Numbered from the stretch's first letter, positions 1 through 11,579 are shown. The stretch: 64,000 nt of DNA from Zygnema cylindricum (GCA_037447655.1 JBBHKE010000281.1:1-64000), one strand, 5' to 3'. Numbers and translations are program-made. The notes: generated from the sequence alone by a model not told the origin.

Positions 1-37
<37 letters not shown>
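1..37. repeat. (GA)n microsatellite at window edge
   Basis: The window opens with an uninterrupted GA dinucleotide run that probably continues outside it. Confidence 0.95.
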
Positions 38-38
<1 letters not shown>

Positions 39-902
39 AAACTGTTGTAATGACATGGGCTTAGGTCGCAAACTCATCGTTTTTGTTCAGTGGGACCAAC
101 AGTGCTTGCTGATTTAAATACTTTTGGTGGAGAAAATTTAAAAAAGGACAAAAAAAAGAAAGTATAAAAAGGAAAATTTACCTGGGATTGTAATTCATCA
201 TCAATATTTAGAAATATTGAAACATTTACGATATTTAAATTACATCACAGTAGACCAGAACACAAAAAAAATAACACTAAGTTATTATTTAAAGATACAT
301 GGATTTGTAAATTTTCCCTTCGGTTTTTTTTTCTTTTGAGCCCAAAATTTCTTTGACACATGCCAATGATTCCAAAATAATATAATATAACAAAATCTGC
401 CCACCCATTAAATAGGGTACAAGAGGAAGTTAAGAAGAAAAAGTCAATCTGTATTCTTCCAAAAGTTAAATCTATAGCCTCGGGCAGAAAGTAAACAGTT
501 ACATACTTATAAAAAAAGAAAAAGAAAGACTGTACGGTATGGAACAACGGTATAAAACCCATGAGGGTCGTTTCTTCATCTTATTCACGCTAATACTGAA
601 TTGAGGAGAAAAAGTGATTCCAGTAGTGAAATTCTACACTTCCTGATTTGAAATAGTGTGGTCTCAATATGCATTAAAAAATCTCCACAATCCGTGCAAA
701 GAGCAGCTGATGAATAACCACACCGGCCTCTCTCTCTCCCCTATAATATAAGACACTACTCCGACATCAAAAAAAGAAGAGACTGGAAAAGCAGTAAGGA
801 AAAAACAGCCCTATCACTTCCCTGCTTCCGCAGGATCCTCAGACTCTACACACAAGAAAAGACTAGGAAGAAAGAAAAAAAAATGCGTCGAAACCTCTCT
901 CA
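38..902. other. AT-rich 3' flank of the NRPS-like gene
   Basis: No gene is recognisable. The stretch is AT-rich with poly-A runs and lies downstream of the minus-strand synthetase stop codon, so it should contain that gene's 3' UTR and polyadenylation region. The open frames here are low-complexity and match nothing I know. Confidence 0.6.
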
Positions 903-2369
903 TCACGAAAGATTCGGGGGAGTCTCGAGGGACGAGTATATGACATTACAGTATTGGAGCATCATAGCCTCCATCATGGATCTATCGAAAACATCGGCTT
1001 GATAAACCAATCGTCCCCTTAAACTCCCGTCCTGTTGTTGCCTTATATCGAGACAAACAGGAGTAAAAGCCGCCTCTCCTTCTCTTGCCCAAGAAGCATT
1101 CAAATCATAATCTGCGTGGGCCTCTCCCAAGTTTAAACTGTGTGGACTTCCGTTAGTTCCCGGCTGTAAAAAGTTAAAATAAGCCTGGATAAGAGCCGAT
1201 TTAGCGAAATCCGGCTTCGAAAGAACCTCGCATACAATGTGACGAAGAGTGACAGACTGGTTCTCAAGACCCTCGAGAACTCGATCTTTAACCTGCAGTA
1301 AGACGTCTTTGTATGAGAGTCCCATCGTGGCTTCTTTCGCCGTATCCTTTGCAACTTGAGAAGGAAAAAACCAAGATCGAGTAGGATTTGAGAGAGCCCC
1401 AGAGGCAGGTCTAAAATCTGCGACAATCGGAATTATGTCAGCAACGTGACCGAGCATCCTCTGATGTTCTCCTAACGGTCTCCTCGCTAGCAATGTCCCT
1501 ACAATAATTCGTCTCTGATTCGTCCAAATATGGAGTAAGACATGAAACGCTGCGAGAAGAGCCATATTTAGTGTTGCTCCGAGCTTCTGAGAGACCTCTT
1601 CGAGAGCAGCTCTTACCCTGGAATTTAGCGAAAAATCGAGCCACGAACCTCTACATGGAAGTGCAGTAAAGGACTTAGGAGTTTTTGTTTGCAGCCTAAG
1701 CTGTTCTGGGTCCTTTCCTAAAAGTCTAGACCAATATGTCACTTCCTTCTTCTCTGCCCCAGAAGCAAGCCACTCAGACTCCCACGCAACATAATCTGAG
1801 TAATTGGCCACTACCGGTAACCCATCGGTGGTCCAAGACGCATATACATACTCCAGCTCTTTGTAAAATATAGCCGCCGAGATTCCATCGATTATCAAAT
1901 GGTTGAACATACATACTAGGATCGATTCACCTTCTTGGCTTCTTATCAATGTCACTCGAAAGAGAAGTCCTTGAGCTGCCTTCATGTCAAAGGGTCTGCG
2001 AGCTTCATCTAAAGCTCGTCTCAGTTCCCATTTTCCATCCAAAGAACTCTCAGGATGTTCAAGATCGACAGTCGTCAATTTGAAAGGGACGATCGTGTGA
2101 TCTTGCTCTATCTGATCCACAAATTTTGGTATGAGGTTATGCATATTTCGCAGAAAAAAAGGTCCAAGAGCTCCTGCCACTGCTGATGTCATCCGTGTTA
2201 TACTGGCACTGACATCATTTGCAGCTGCTTTGGGACCCCATCTATTTAAAACCGCCGTTATAAAACTCGATCCCAAATTAGGACGATCCACAATTCGCAT
2301 CCTTAGTGCCTGATGACGTTGCAGAAGTTGCTGTATAGAATTTTCGAGTCGCTGAACATCAACTGAACC
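903..2369 (-). CDS. NRPS exon 7: terminal condensation domain
   Basis: A 489-codon terminal exon after CTGCAG|. It completes the C domain: [18 protein letters not shown] (HHxxxDG with the first His replaced by Asn and the catalytic second His kept), [11 protein letters not shown], and the C-terminal YQADVFD segment. It ends in TGA. A terminal C domain without a following thioesterase suggests release by condensation or cyclisation, or transfer to a separate partner. That is inference. Confidence 0.88.
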   Translation of the reverse strand, partial: GSVDVQRLENSIQQLLQRHQALRMRIVDRPNLGSSFITAVLNRWGPKAAANDVSASITRMTSAVAGALGPFFLRNMHNLIPKFVDQIEQDHTIVPFKLTTVDLEHPESSLDGKWELRRALDEARRPFDMKAAQGLLFRVTLIRSQEGESILVCMFNHLIIDGISAAIFYKELEYVYASWTTDGLPVVANYSDYVAWESEWLASGAEKKEVTYWSRLLGKDPEQLRLQTKTPKSFTALPCRGSWLDFSLNSRVRAALEEVSQKLGATLNMALLAAFHVLLHIWTNQRRIIVGTLLARRPLGEHQRMLGHVADIIPIVADFRPASGALSNPTRSWFFPSQVAKDTAKEATMGLSYKDVLLQVKDRVLEGLENQSVTLRHIVCEVLSKPDFAKSALIQAYFNFLQPGTNGSPHSLNLGEAHADYDLNASWAREGEAAFTPVCLDIRQQQDGSLRGRLVYQADVFDRSMMEAMMLQYCNVIYSSLETPPNLS

Positions 2370-5300
2370 CTGCAGTCATAAGTCATAAAACAAATTTCTA
2401 TATTACAATCTTTGTACACCAATGTTTGCTTTACAACCTTTGTACACAAATGTATGATAGTCTAGCGCGCTACAAAAAGTTCCAAGTACCTATTTTCTTA
2501 GCAGGAATTAAAAACAAACACATATTGGTTCAATTTCCATGTCAATACTTAGGATTTTCCCAAGAGTACAGACTTAAGCAACCGACTTGATAACAGCAAA
2601 CATCACAGTCTTGTTACCCTGGCCAAAGACTCCAAAAGGTTCAATCATTAGAAATTAGCTCAGCTTGAAACACTAATAAAGTACACCGTGTATCGTTATT
2701 AGTGTTAATAATTTTTTCGCCACTTAAAACATCTTTTCTACTTAAGCACATGTCCGATTTCCACATGGAGACATCCGATGGGGAGGTGAGAATCTTGCTT
2801 TCAATCGCAACCGTCAGATCCATAATCCGACAAGTGTGTACGGAAAAAAGATGTTTTAAGTGGCAAAAAAAACATTAACACCAATAGCGATACACGGTGT
2901 AGCTAAGTACACTGCTCATCGCTATTAGTGTTAAACATTTTTCGTGCTCTCGTGCACTAAAACGTTTTTATTTTCAACCGCTGGATTTTTATTTATTTTT
3001 TAGCAATCGAAAGGTAAGAACGTTGTCTTCCGGCTGTGCGCCTCAAAAAGAAAATCCAACGGTTGGAAATAAAATCAACGACGCCTTAGTGCCCCAAACA
3101 TATTTAACATTAAAAGCGGTGAGCAGTGTACTTAGCCAGCTAAGCTTGCATCGACACAACAATCCTATCCCGTGGTTTAAGCCCACAAATTTAGCATACA
3201 ATATCCCATAAAGGTAAGAAACGCTTCACATAAACCTTAGAGATACACATCAACCATCTTTGTGAAATCACGTAAGGATAGTATAAGCAGTAATGCCTTA
3301 CCGTCAATCTCCAGACATCCGAAATGTCCACAACTTCAGGCTTGGGTAGAATATGTAAGACGAGCCACATTACTTCTTGTGCATATGAAAGCGGTAAATG
3401 CATTGCCACATGGTGATGTCTCAGGACTTGAAAAGACTCTTCTTTTCCAGATCCGTTTAAATACTGGCTAAGGTCAATATTATCATCCCCTTCCAAAGCG
3501 TCATTTATTTCTCCATTTCTGCCCGTGGTCCCATTGGCTCCTGATGACCCCTTTATTTTCACCACCCCATTCAAGCTAGGACTATTTTGGTGCCTCTTTT
3601 GTAGGTGAGCCTGTACAAGCTTCTGCTGTTGCTCGTCTGGCTTTAAAAACGTTTCCTTCTGTTTAATTTTCAGTATTTCAGCGATTTCTCCTACTGTCGG
3701 TTTCTCAAAAAATTGTCGGATTGTCATAGTCGAGGGTGGCAACCCAAACTCCTGATGGAGGTGGGCTACCACTTGAGATGCCAAAAAGGAATTCCCTCCT
3801 AAAGAAAAAAAACTGGAACCTTTCGAGACCATTGACACATCTGAAAGTCCCAAAATGTTTGCAAATACATGAGCCACCGACTGTTCTTCTTCATCAGAGC
3901 AGGACACATCCTCCTCAGACTGATCCCCTGGAAGATTTAGTTGAAAATCCTCCAAGGAAGGCTTGGGTAAAAGTTTCCTGTCCACTTTTCCTGACCTGCG
4001 TCGATGCGAAACAGCCAGGAAAGCTTCATTATAAAACAGCATTAGGGAATGAAAGATAATAGGCACACTATGAGCTTTTTAAGCCATTTGGTTATTGTGA
4101 AACTTCTAATCGATCGGAGGGAGCGCTATATTGCAAGGTGACGAAATAAATTGTTATTGCCGATATATTTCTATATATGGTATAGAAAGACACGCATCCC
4201 TAGGGCTACAATTCAAAAAGTCTCAGCTCTATGATTGAACAACATTTAGCAAACAATTAATTCAGCTTACTAACCTGGTGGATGACCCAGAAATACAACT
4301 TACTTCCAAGTTATTTTTAAGTTTCACTCTAAAGTAACTACGTCAGTTATACACTCGAATAATTTGCAGCGGATCATCCATAACCACAAGGCGGGAGACG
4401 GCCCAATAACACAACTTCCTCCCGAGAAATTGTTTAAGTTTTACTCTAAAAGTACATTTCTTCACTCACACATTTTGCGGTCTATTCATCCATAACCACA
4501 TAGGCTTCCTACACAGCTGGTGGACGGCCCAATAATACACCTTACTTCCAAGGTATTTTTAGTTTTACTCTAATGTACATTAATCACATAGTTTGCGACA
4601 GTCCATCCATAACCACATGAGCTTACTTTGGTTGACTTATTTCCAAGTTTAGCTTTAAATAATACTCTAACGTATATACACTCACATTGTTTGCGGCAGT
4701 TCATCCATAATCACATAAGCTGAAGGGACCATGTAACTCGGAAGCTCCGAAGCTATTGCATTTCGAACAATACCAGGAATTGTCTCTGGAGAGGCAGAAC
4801 TGTTAATCATCATATAGGCCACGAGAAACTGTTTATCGGGTTCATCCTCCCGCATAATCACCACACATCTTGCTACACCCTCCACCTTACTTATATGGTC
4901 CTCGATCTCTCCAGGCTCCACACGCATACCTCTAATCTTGATCTGTTACAGCCAATTTTAAGACTTTTTTAAGAGGCAAATTTTGCTGAATACACAAGGT
5001 GCAAAGCAAATCTGAAGCCTACTAGATGGAATGATTACATTGCCAGATATGCATAAAATAAGCACTAAAAAACATACCACGAAAAACATAAGTTCTCTAC
5101 AATTAGCCATTTACCAGACCGATCTTTCTCCTGTATATGGGTATATTTTGACTCAATAGAGCACAAATGAGCAGAGGAGGATCAGGCAGCAGTTTAAAGA
5201 CCATATAGCACGAACAATTTTCAAAATTTACAGCCCAAAAAAAAAACAAACACAGCCTACATAAGTGCCCTCCTTCAGTATATGCAAGTGAACCTGTTCT

Positions 5301-8300
5301 GTCAAGGGACTGTGACTTTTTGCTGCGCAAATGATAAGATTCAACAAATTACCTGAAAGTCAATTCTTCCAAGAAACTGGATATTGCCCTCCGCCAACCA
5401 CCTACATCTATCTCCTGTTTTGTAAAGAACTCGATCATGTCGACCAGTACTATATGGATTGGCCTTAAAAGCTCGAGCCGTCAAATCTGGTCGTTTGAGA
5501 TAACCACGAGACACTTGAACACCCGATATACAAAGTTCGCCAGGAATCCCAATTGGCAAAAGCTCCAAATTGGGTCCTAAAACATAAATCTGGAGAACCT
5601 CGCGAAGCAAAACACCGGTGACAACATAAGAGCTCAAGCAATTTCATAAAAAGACTTGCTAATCTTTACTGCGACATAACATAACACTCATAGAACTGGC
5701 AGTTAGGAGCGCCAAAAAATGGTGAAACCTGAAGGTTATTTAAAAAATTCTTGCAATGTCATGTATTTCTAATTTAAATCTCACACTCAAAGATTGACGC
5801 AGGCGTCTGATCAGAATAAAGACGCCGCAAATTTAAAACAGCTGCCAACAAAGTCCACAACCGCCATTGGATCCAGATGAACACCATGGGGCATGAAAAA
5901 GAGAAATAGAAAGCGAAAGAGAAAGAGATATCCTTACATGTACACCATATAAAGGTTGCCCAATATGGTTTGCGACCTCGTCTCCTGGTCGCCACAATTG
6001 GCAAGCTGCCGCAACTGAGCACTCAGTTGGGCCATAGTGATCAATAACAGTACGGCCTGCAAAAAAAAATGGTCATCCACTAAATGAATATTGAATTTGT
6101 GTCGCGGAGGATAGAAAGGACAACAAAAACAAGCGGCCAAATAACACAGCTCATTGTGAAACCCAAACCCTCTGGAGCAAAGGGAGCACAAGACCATTAG
6201 GTTAAAAGTGCCAAAATGCGTGGACACTCTATGTCTGGTTACCCGCACAGGTTTTCCAGATATAACACGCATATAGTAAGGGGCAACTACATGTAAAGTT
6301 TCCATATCTTTTCACACATTAAAACTGTGCACAAAGCTTTCATTGACCCATTGCAACACCCCAACAGGTCTGTGCATTGCACCTCCAATCTCCAGATGTG
6401 TTTTCTCAGGAAAAACTGATTCCTCACCTACACATTTCTATAAATTATTCAAGTTAGCCTGTCATTTCTTGTTGAAATAAACACACCAGTGCACACTTAT
6501 GGACCATAGTTCAAATGTGCGAAAACAATTGGAAATGCTACACGTTGGTTGTTCTATACGCAAATTATACTCGAAAACATAGGATAATACTCGTAAGAGT
6601 GAACCACATCAAGTTCCACAAGAGAACCGCATTTCCACTTATGAACTCTTCTGTAAAGGACTCTTCTGAACTCGGATCAAGTTAAAACAAACATACACAT
6701 ACCTGCATCAATCCATTTCTTTATAAGGCCACGTGGAACCGCCTCTCCGCCGAATGCTAGCCACTTCAAAGAAGGAACTGCATTGGGATCAAGTAAAGCA
6801 GCCACTGTTGGAGTAATAACTATCCCTTTCACAAGATGCTGACGAATAAACCCTTGCAAATCTGTCAACAACTCATCCTTGTCACATATAACTACTGTCC
6901 CCCCAGAATCGAAGGTGCAGTAGACATCCATGGCATGCAAATCAAACGTTATAGCCGAGAGTTGCCCTCGAATGTCGGGAGATTCCCTCGGAAGAATATT
7001 GCGAAATGAACGAACCATGTTGCACACTCCTTGATGCTCTACAACCACCCCTCTGCAAAACAAAAAACGAGATATGAGAAAAAGTGATGGAGAAATTCAA
7101 CCTCACTAAAAGACAAAAACTGACACTAAAAAATCCTCAAATACTGGATAAAAAACCTGCTCTTAGTAGACGTTACAGCAAGCTGCTTCGCAGCTACAGC
7201 CTTCCCTGAGGCGATAAGAAAATTATTAGATTAAATCTGTCCTGATTAGAGGAATTCCGTTTCCAAACATTGGCATAAAGAAGCGGGACAAAAACCAAAA
7301 AGATCAGGACAAAAAGCAGGTACACGCTAAAATTGAGAATTTAAAAGCTCAGAAATAATCAACAGTGACACTTTGTATGGCAAACCAACAAAATAAACCA
7401 TATCTCAGTTGATGCGGCAGTTCCTGGGCTGTACAATGACTAATCAATTGATAACTCAAACCTAAAAACCGCCAAACTTATGAAGAGTGAGAGTTAAACC
7501 ACTGCACTTCCCCTATAATCTAATAGAAAAATTACAGGAGCCCTGTGACACGCATTACTGGCGCAGTAATCATAGTATTTGTATAAAACAATGTACAATT
7601 TTGTAAGAAAAAAGCACATTTTTTCTGTACAATTATGGTGATTATTGCCCAGAATCGCCAGTAATTGTGTTTGTATATATACCCTATAATAATGCTTTCT
7701 ATAGCTCAAGCCATCATACAGAATGAATGAGCAGAAGATGCCTAAATCAGTATCAGCCCACCATATTCAGTGAAACAATTAATGCTCTTTGCTGCTGAAG
7801 AAATGGCTGAATCACGCACTTTGGCTCCCCGGTCGAACCACTCGTGAAGAGGACATAACAGGCATTCGAACCAGTTGGTTTCGCTTCTTCAAGTATCTTC
7901 AGGTCCACTGAAGAGCCCTTCAAATCCTCCAACAGTAAAACTCGAGCCTTGTTTTCACTCTCCAGCCAACTGAAAAGGTCGATGCAATCCACATTCGAAA
8001 GTACGGCACTGATCTCTGCCTGGGTCACAAGTTTCTCAATTCGCGCTTTCGGATACTGGGGATCGAGTGGACAGTAGGCCATGCCAGCCATGAGCACTCC
8101 GGCCATAGCCACCACCCATTCATGACCTCTTCCTAACCCTAAACCTACCAGCTCCAACTGACCAGCAGTATTATTCTGATTTCTAAGGCCTGGTGTAGTA
8201 AGCAACACAGAAGCAACCTCTTTCGCACGATTATACAACTCCAAATAAGTTAAAGAACGTTGATTGTCAATCACAGCAATACCGTCCGGGTTTCTCCGAG

Positions 8301-9189
8301 CTTGTCGTTCCAAAATGTCAACCAGGCTGTTTTCACGAATGGGACCCTCTAAAGCTGATCTCATACTACGCTTACTGAACTGGTCAAGTACTTCTTTTTC
8401 CTCCTTCCCTGTCAGCATTTGCAGCAAATAAATAGGCATATCAACAGCCTCCGATCTGGTCACTAAAGATTCCACAATTTGCACATAATTGTGTGCAAAT
8501 CGAGTCATGGAGAATTTGTCATAGAGCTCTGCGTTATACTCAAACTGAGCACATATGGAGCCGTCCCTGCCAGGACAAAGACGCAAGAAAATTTCGAACT
8601 TGAAAGTATCTTCCTCTCGTCTCGAGGTGCTTACTGGAGACCGGCAAAATTCAAATCCCGCTTCACATAAACGGGCTTCGGCATCCACAGTGCCTGGGAA
8701 TGCATCTTCAACTTGAGCTAAAACTTCCATAAAACAAACATTCCCGATAAAGTTCCCTTCAGTGGCACCATTTTGAGATGGACTGTTCCCAGAGTCGGCG
8801 TTGTCCTCATTTTCAACATCCCTCTCACTTGCAAAACTAACTCGAATGCTAGGAACATCCATGGATCCATCTTTACCAGCTCCTTGGACATTCGCAACGC
8901 CATTTACACTAGAACTCCTAGGTTTTCCAACTGGTATACCTATTGTCACAAACTTATTTGATGGATTATATCGATACAAAAGAGTGTGATAAGCTGCCAG
9001 AAAAACACACACAAGCTTGTTGTCTCTAAACTGTGAGCCTGTGCTTATTGACGTAACTATTGATTCCTTCAACTTGCAAGAAACCAGCCATGAAGTTCCG
9101 GCAAGCTCAGGATCTTCTCCCAAAATAGCATCTTGTACATGCAATGGCAGCTCTAATAGGACCATATCTATCGTTCCAAATGACTTTAC
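903..9189 (-). CDS. NRPS-like multidomain synthetase (half C - A - PCP - C), spliced
   Basis: Predicted nonribosomal peptide synthetase. It should activate an amino acid as an adenylate, load it on a phosphopantetheine carrier and condense it. Exons as I place them, all phase-consistent: 9189-7820, 7052-6703, 6056-5938, 5589-5353, 4942-4686, 3995-3302, 2369-903 (TGA). Counting from the Met at 9165 gives 1489 residues. Residues 1-235 are the C-terminal half of a condensation domain. The adenylation domain (about 281-785) has all core motifs: [17 protein letters not shown] (formed across a splice), [50 protein letters not shown]. The carrier motif LGGNS holds Ser839. The terminal condensation domain (about 930-1489) has NHLIIDG with His1158 and Asp1162. 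No N-terminal half of the first C domain is visible upstream, so the 5' end is truncated or uses a distant exon. Canonical NRPS genes are rare in plants. Family call is secure; product unknown. Confidence 0.9.
2684..2899. mobile_element. Mariner-like MITE, family 1, copy in NRPS last intron
   Basis: A 216-bp element with long terminal inverted repeats starting CACCGTGTATCG and ending in the complement, flanked by TA on both sides. It lies inside the last intron of the synthetase gene. Subterminal blocks (CGCCACTTAAAACATCTTTT and its complement) recur in the copies at 9970, 10893, 11352 and 12207. Confidence 0.85.
3302..3995 (-). CDS. NRPS exon 6: A10, PCP, start of terminal C domain
   Basis: Runs from GCAG|GTCAGG to ACG|GTAAGG. 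It encodes SGKVDRK (A10 with the catalytic Lys), the carrier domain ([15 protein letters not shown], phosphopantetheinylated Ser), a long Gln/Gly/Asn-rich linker, and the first strand of the terminal condensation domain ([11 protein letters not shown]). Confidence 0.87.
4265..4730 (-). repeat. Degenerate tandem repeat overlapping an exon-intron boundary
   Basis: The block CATCCATAACCACA, preceded by TTTGCGG-like sequence, occurs at about 4375, 4487, 4604 and 4702, i.e. every 98-117 bases. The copy at 4702 is the coding 3' end of NRPS exon 5 with its donor. The other three lie in the following intron and look like tandem duplicates of that exon end plus proximal intron. Confidence 0.8.
4686..4942 (-). 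CDS. NRPS exon 5: A8-A9
   Basis: Starts after AACAG with IKIRG and completes A8 together with exon 4. It continues through PGEIED and LPSYMVP (A9) and ends at AT|GTGAGTG. Degenerate copies of its 3' end and donor recur in the next intron. Confidence 0.87.
5353..5589 (-). CDS. NRPS exon 4: A6-A8
   Basis: 79 codons bounded by CTCCAG| and CAG|GTAATT. It encodes GELCISG (A6), [23 protein letters not shown] (A7, ATPase Asp) and GRIDFQ (start of A8, hinge region). Confidence 0.88.
5938..6056 (-). CDS. NRPS exon 3: A5 motif
   Basis: A 119-base exon bounded by TTTTTGCAG| and CAT|GTAAGG. It encodes the DHYGPTE core A5 and the IGQPLYG segment. Splicing is phase-compatible on both sides. Confidence 0.88.
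6703..7052 (-). CDS. NRPS exon 2: A-domain substrate pocket
   Basis: It begins after TTTTGCAG and ends at GCAG|GTATGT. Joined to exon 1 it completes PKG of core A3, then runs through FDLHAMD (A4, with the conserved Asp that contacts the substrate amino group) and [10 protein letters not shown]. It supplies most specificity-pocket positions. Confidence 0.88.
7820..9189 (-). CDS. NRPS exon 1 (first visible): C-domain C-half and start of A domain
   Basis: This exon reads from an AG acceptor at 9190 to the donor AAA|GTGCGTG at 7819. It encodes a C-domain C-terminal half ([26 protein letters not shown]), a Ser/Asn/Asp-rich linker, and A-domain motifs A1, A2 and most of A3. The first in-frame Met is at 9165, eight codons into the exon. 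If transcription starts just upstream, that Met is the start. Otherwise an upstream phase-0 exon is missing from view. Confidence 0.85.
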
Positions 9190-9969
9190 CTAAATAAAGT
9201 GTATATTTAACAATGCACCTGATCAAAAGCTGGCTGAAAAGCAGCAAGTCTGTAAGACAAGAAATGACAGGAAATGCTACAGGATGCAGTCGAAACTTGC
9301 AAAAAAAATACAAATTTGAAAAGAAAAAAAATTTTAAATAAAATAAAGGTCAAAAGAAACACCAGAGAGACAGAAAACGGAAGCGAGTTCCATGTTTCCG
9401 GTCACAAGCAGTTCACTAAACCGCCATTAGCATACACTATTGCAAGGGACCCTGTGAGGTTCTAAACCAAACACAGCTTTGGGAGAAAAGGGAGAATGGA
9501 ACTGCTGAATCCCTGGCTTGGTGATTGGTGAGTCGACAAAAATTAGCTGTTAATTTAACAATCCCAGGATTGTTACGTTTGGCAGACGGCACCTTTTTTC
9601 ATTTCATCGCCCGCGGACGCTTACGTCACCCTGTCAGCAAAAGTACACGAAGGAGTAAAATTGTTAACAGCCCGGCGGTAAAGTTGACGGCTGATACTTT
9701 TTTTTCTTCCGCTGTCAGGATAGCCTGGTGCTGTTTTTGCTGTAACAAATTCCACGCGGCAACCGTACGGTATATGATTGCAGGACTTTTCATGAGCTTT
9801 CTTTTCATTCCACTCAATCCACTGGGACAGCAAGTGCAGTGCAGAGCCCTGGTATCTTGTCAGATTGATAAATAGCCGTCCGATTAACGGGCCACGTTGA
9901 CATCGGGTGTGTCGACAAATTTAAAATTTTACACACCTCCTCCTGTTCTGCAGTTCAGTGCACTGAGTA
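9190..9969. other. 5' flank of NRPS gene, no gene seen
   Basis: AT-rich sequence upstream of the first visible synthetase exon. A condensation-domain N-terminal half (HHxxxDG region) would be expected here if the gene were full-length, and I could not find one on the minus strand. The short open frames have no recognisable content. Confidence 0.5.
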
Positions 9970-10120
9970 CCGTTATTAGTGCTGAATTTTTTTCGCCACT
10001 TAAAACATCTGTTCTCCGTGCACACTTGTCCGATTTTCTATAAGAGGAATCGACAAGTTTGACCGTAAAAAGAATGTCTTGAGTGGCGAAAAGACTTTAA
10101 CACTAATAGCATACACGGTG
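9970..10120. mobile_element. Mariner-like MITE family 1, decayed
   Basis: About 151 bp with the same subterminal block (CGCCACTTAAAACATCTGTT) and right end (ATACACGGTG) as the copy at 2684. The left terminus is degenerate. Confidence 0.65.
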
Positions 10121-10892
10121 TTTTGTACGGTAGTACAGTACGGTCTAGTGGAATCTGCCAGTACGAGGCATACCTTGTCTGAGACCGGTTCTACTTGTCA
10201 AACTCCATTAGTCACTTCACGGGAATCTCGCAGATCCAATCTGTACCGTCCGTTCCTTGATTTTGCGTTGCCGCCTACCGTTGGTACGTTTCGTACGTTT
10301 CGTTTGAATTTGTCAGAGCCTCAGGGATAAACTATTACAATCCTGGATACATCCGGGAATTCCGGTCAGCATGCAAAATTACTGCTTTATCTTCGATTGA
10401 GACAAACCTTTGTTAACGACACATCACGTTTAATTCCGTAGACCGTCAGCAGTTGTAAAATACGTGTAAGGAAAAGTATTTTCGAATGTACGGAAGTTTG
10501 CGAAAATTTTAGGAAAATTTTAGAAAGAGTTCCGAAATTTTTTCAAAGAATCTAGTAAAACAAGGAAAAATGTGCAAAATTTGTGGTAATCTATCAAAAA
10601 CATAAAAAATTTAAGGAAAAAAATTTTGACATTTTTTGAAATTTTGAGAATTTTGGAAAGGAACTCTGTGAAATTTTGTGGAAATTTGGGGATATTTGTA
10701 AAACGTAGATAAATTTGTGTAATTTTTGCGAGATTCTAGGAGATTTTGAAATTTCATTTCTCAACAAAAAATGGGAAATTTCTCTTGTTTATTAGGATTT
10801 TTTGTAGTTTTTGAGAAATGACTGGGAAAATTTATAAAATTGTTGTATAGTTGGGAAATTTCAAGGAATGTGAAGGACATTTATCTACAGTA
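10121..10892. other. AT-rich spacer
   Basis: No gene seen. It includes a stretch near 10480-10860 of repeated GAAATTTTG-like words on a strongly purine-biased strand. Confidence 0.5.
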
Positions 10893-11108
10893 TACCGTGA
10901 ATCGCTGTTAATGTTAATCTTTTTTTTGCCACTTAAAACATCTTTTATCTGTACATACTTGTTCAATTTTCAATTTGAGACCCCCAATCGGAAGCTGGGA
11001 ATCTTAACTTTCAATCGCAACTGTCAGATCTACAATCCGACAAGTGTGTACCGAGAAAATATGTTTTAAATGGCGTAAAGATTATTAACACTAATAGCGA
11101 TACACGGT
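10893..11108. mobile_element. Mariner-like MITE family 1
   Basis: A 216-bp copy, the same length as the one at 2684. It is flanked by TA, starts TACCGTGAATCGC and ends GCGATACACGGT. Confidence 0.75.
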
Positions 11109-11351
11109 TAGAAATATTGAAGGAATAAATGAAATGTTGAAAGCGAGAGAGAACTGGGATAAGGAAAGGGAGCGCGAAGGACACGTGTCAAAGTCTAATG
11201 CGCCAGGAACACCTTATCGCCGCCGGTTGGAAAAATAAATTTGGAAGCGCTTCGTTTAAGGCGTGTTCCCATAGGGAAGGTGCAATTGATTAAAATGTAC
11301 GAAAACTTTTACTTGCAGCTGTTTTACGTGCGAGTTTCCGTCAGTAAACTA

Positions 11352-11405
11352 CACCGTGTTTCGCTATTACTGTTATTGTTAATATTTTTTTCGCCACTTA
11401 AGGCC
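11352..11405. mobile_element. Mariner-like MITE family 1, left-end fragment
   Basis: Only the left terminus is present (CACCGTGTTTCGC through CGCCACTTAAG). The right half is missing. Confidence 0.55.
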
Positions 11406-11579
11406 TGTTCTCTATTAGGCGGATACGTCTATTTATAGTGTTTACTGGCACAGCCTTCCATTATGTCGTGCCGGTAGACATCGTTTCTCAATTATGATTG
11501 GCGCCACGTAGTTTAATTTTCAGATTTCTAAAATCTAGAAATATTCTCCAAGCTGAAAATATGTACATAATATTTGTAC

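Noticed and set aside
245-562. 105-codon minus frame
   Set aside because: AT-rich, Phe/Leu-heavy low-complexity translation without domain.
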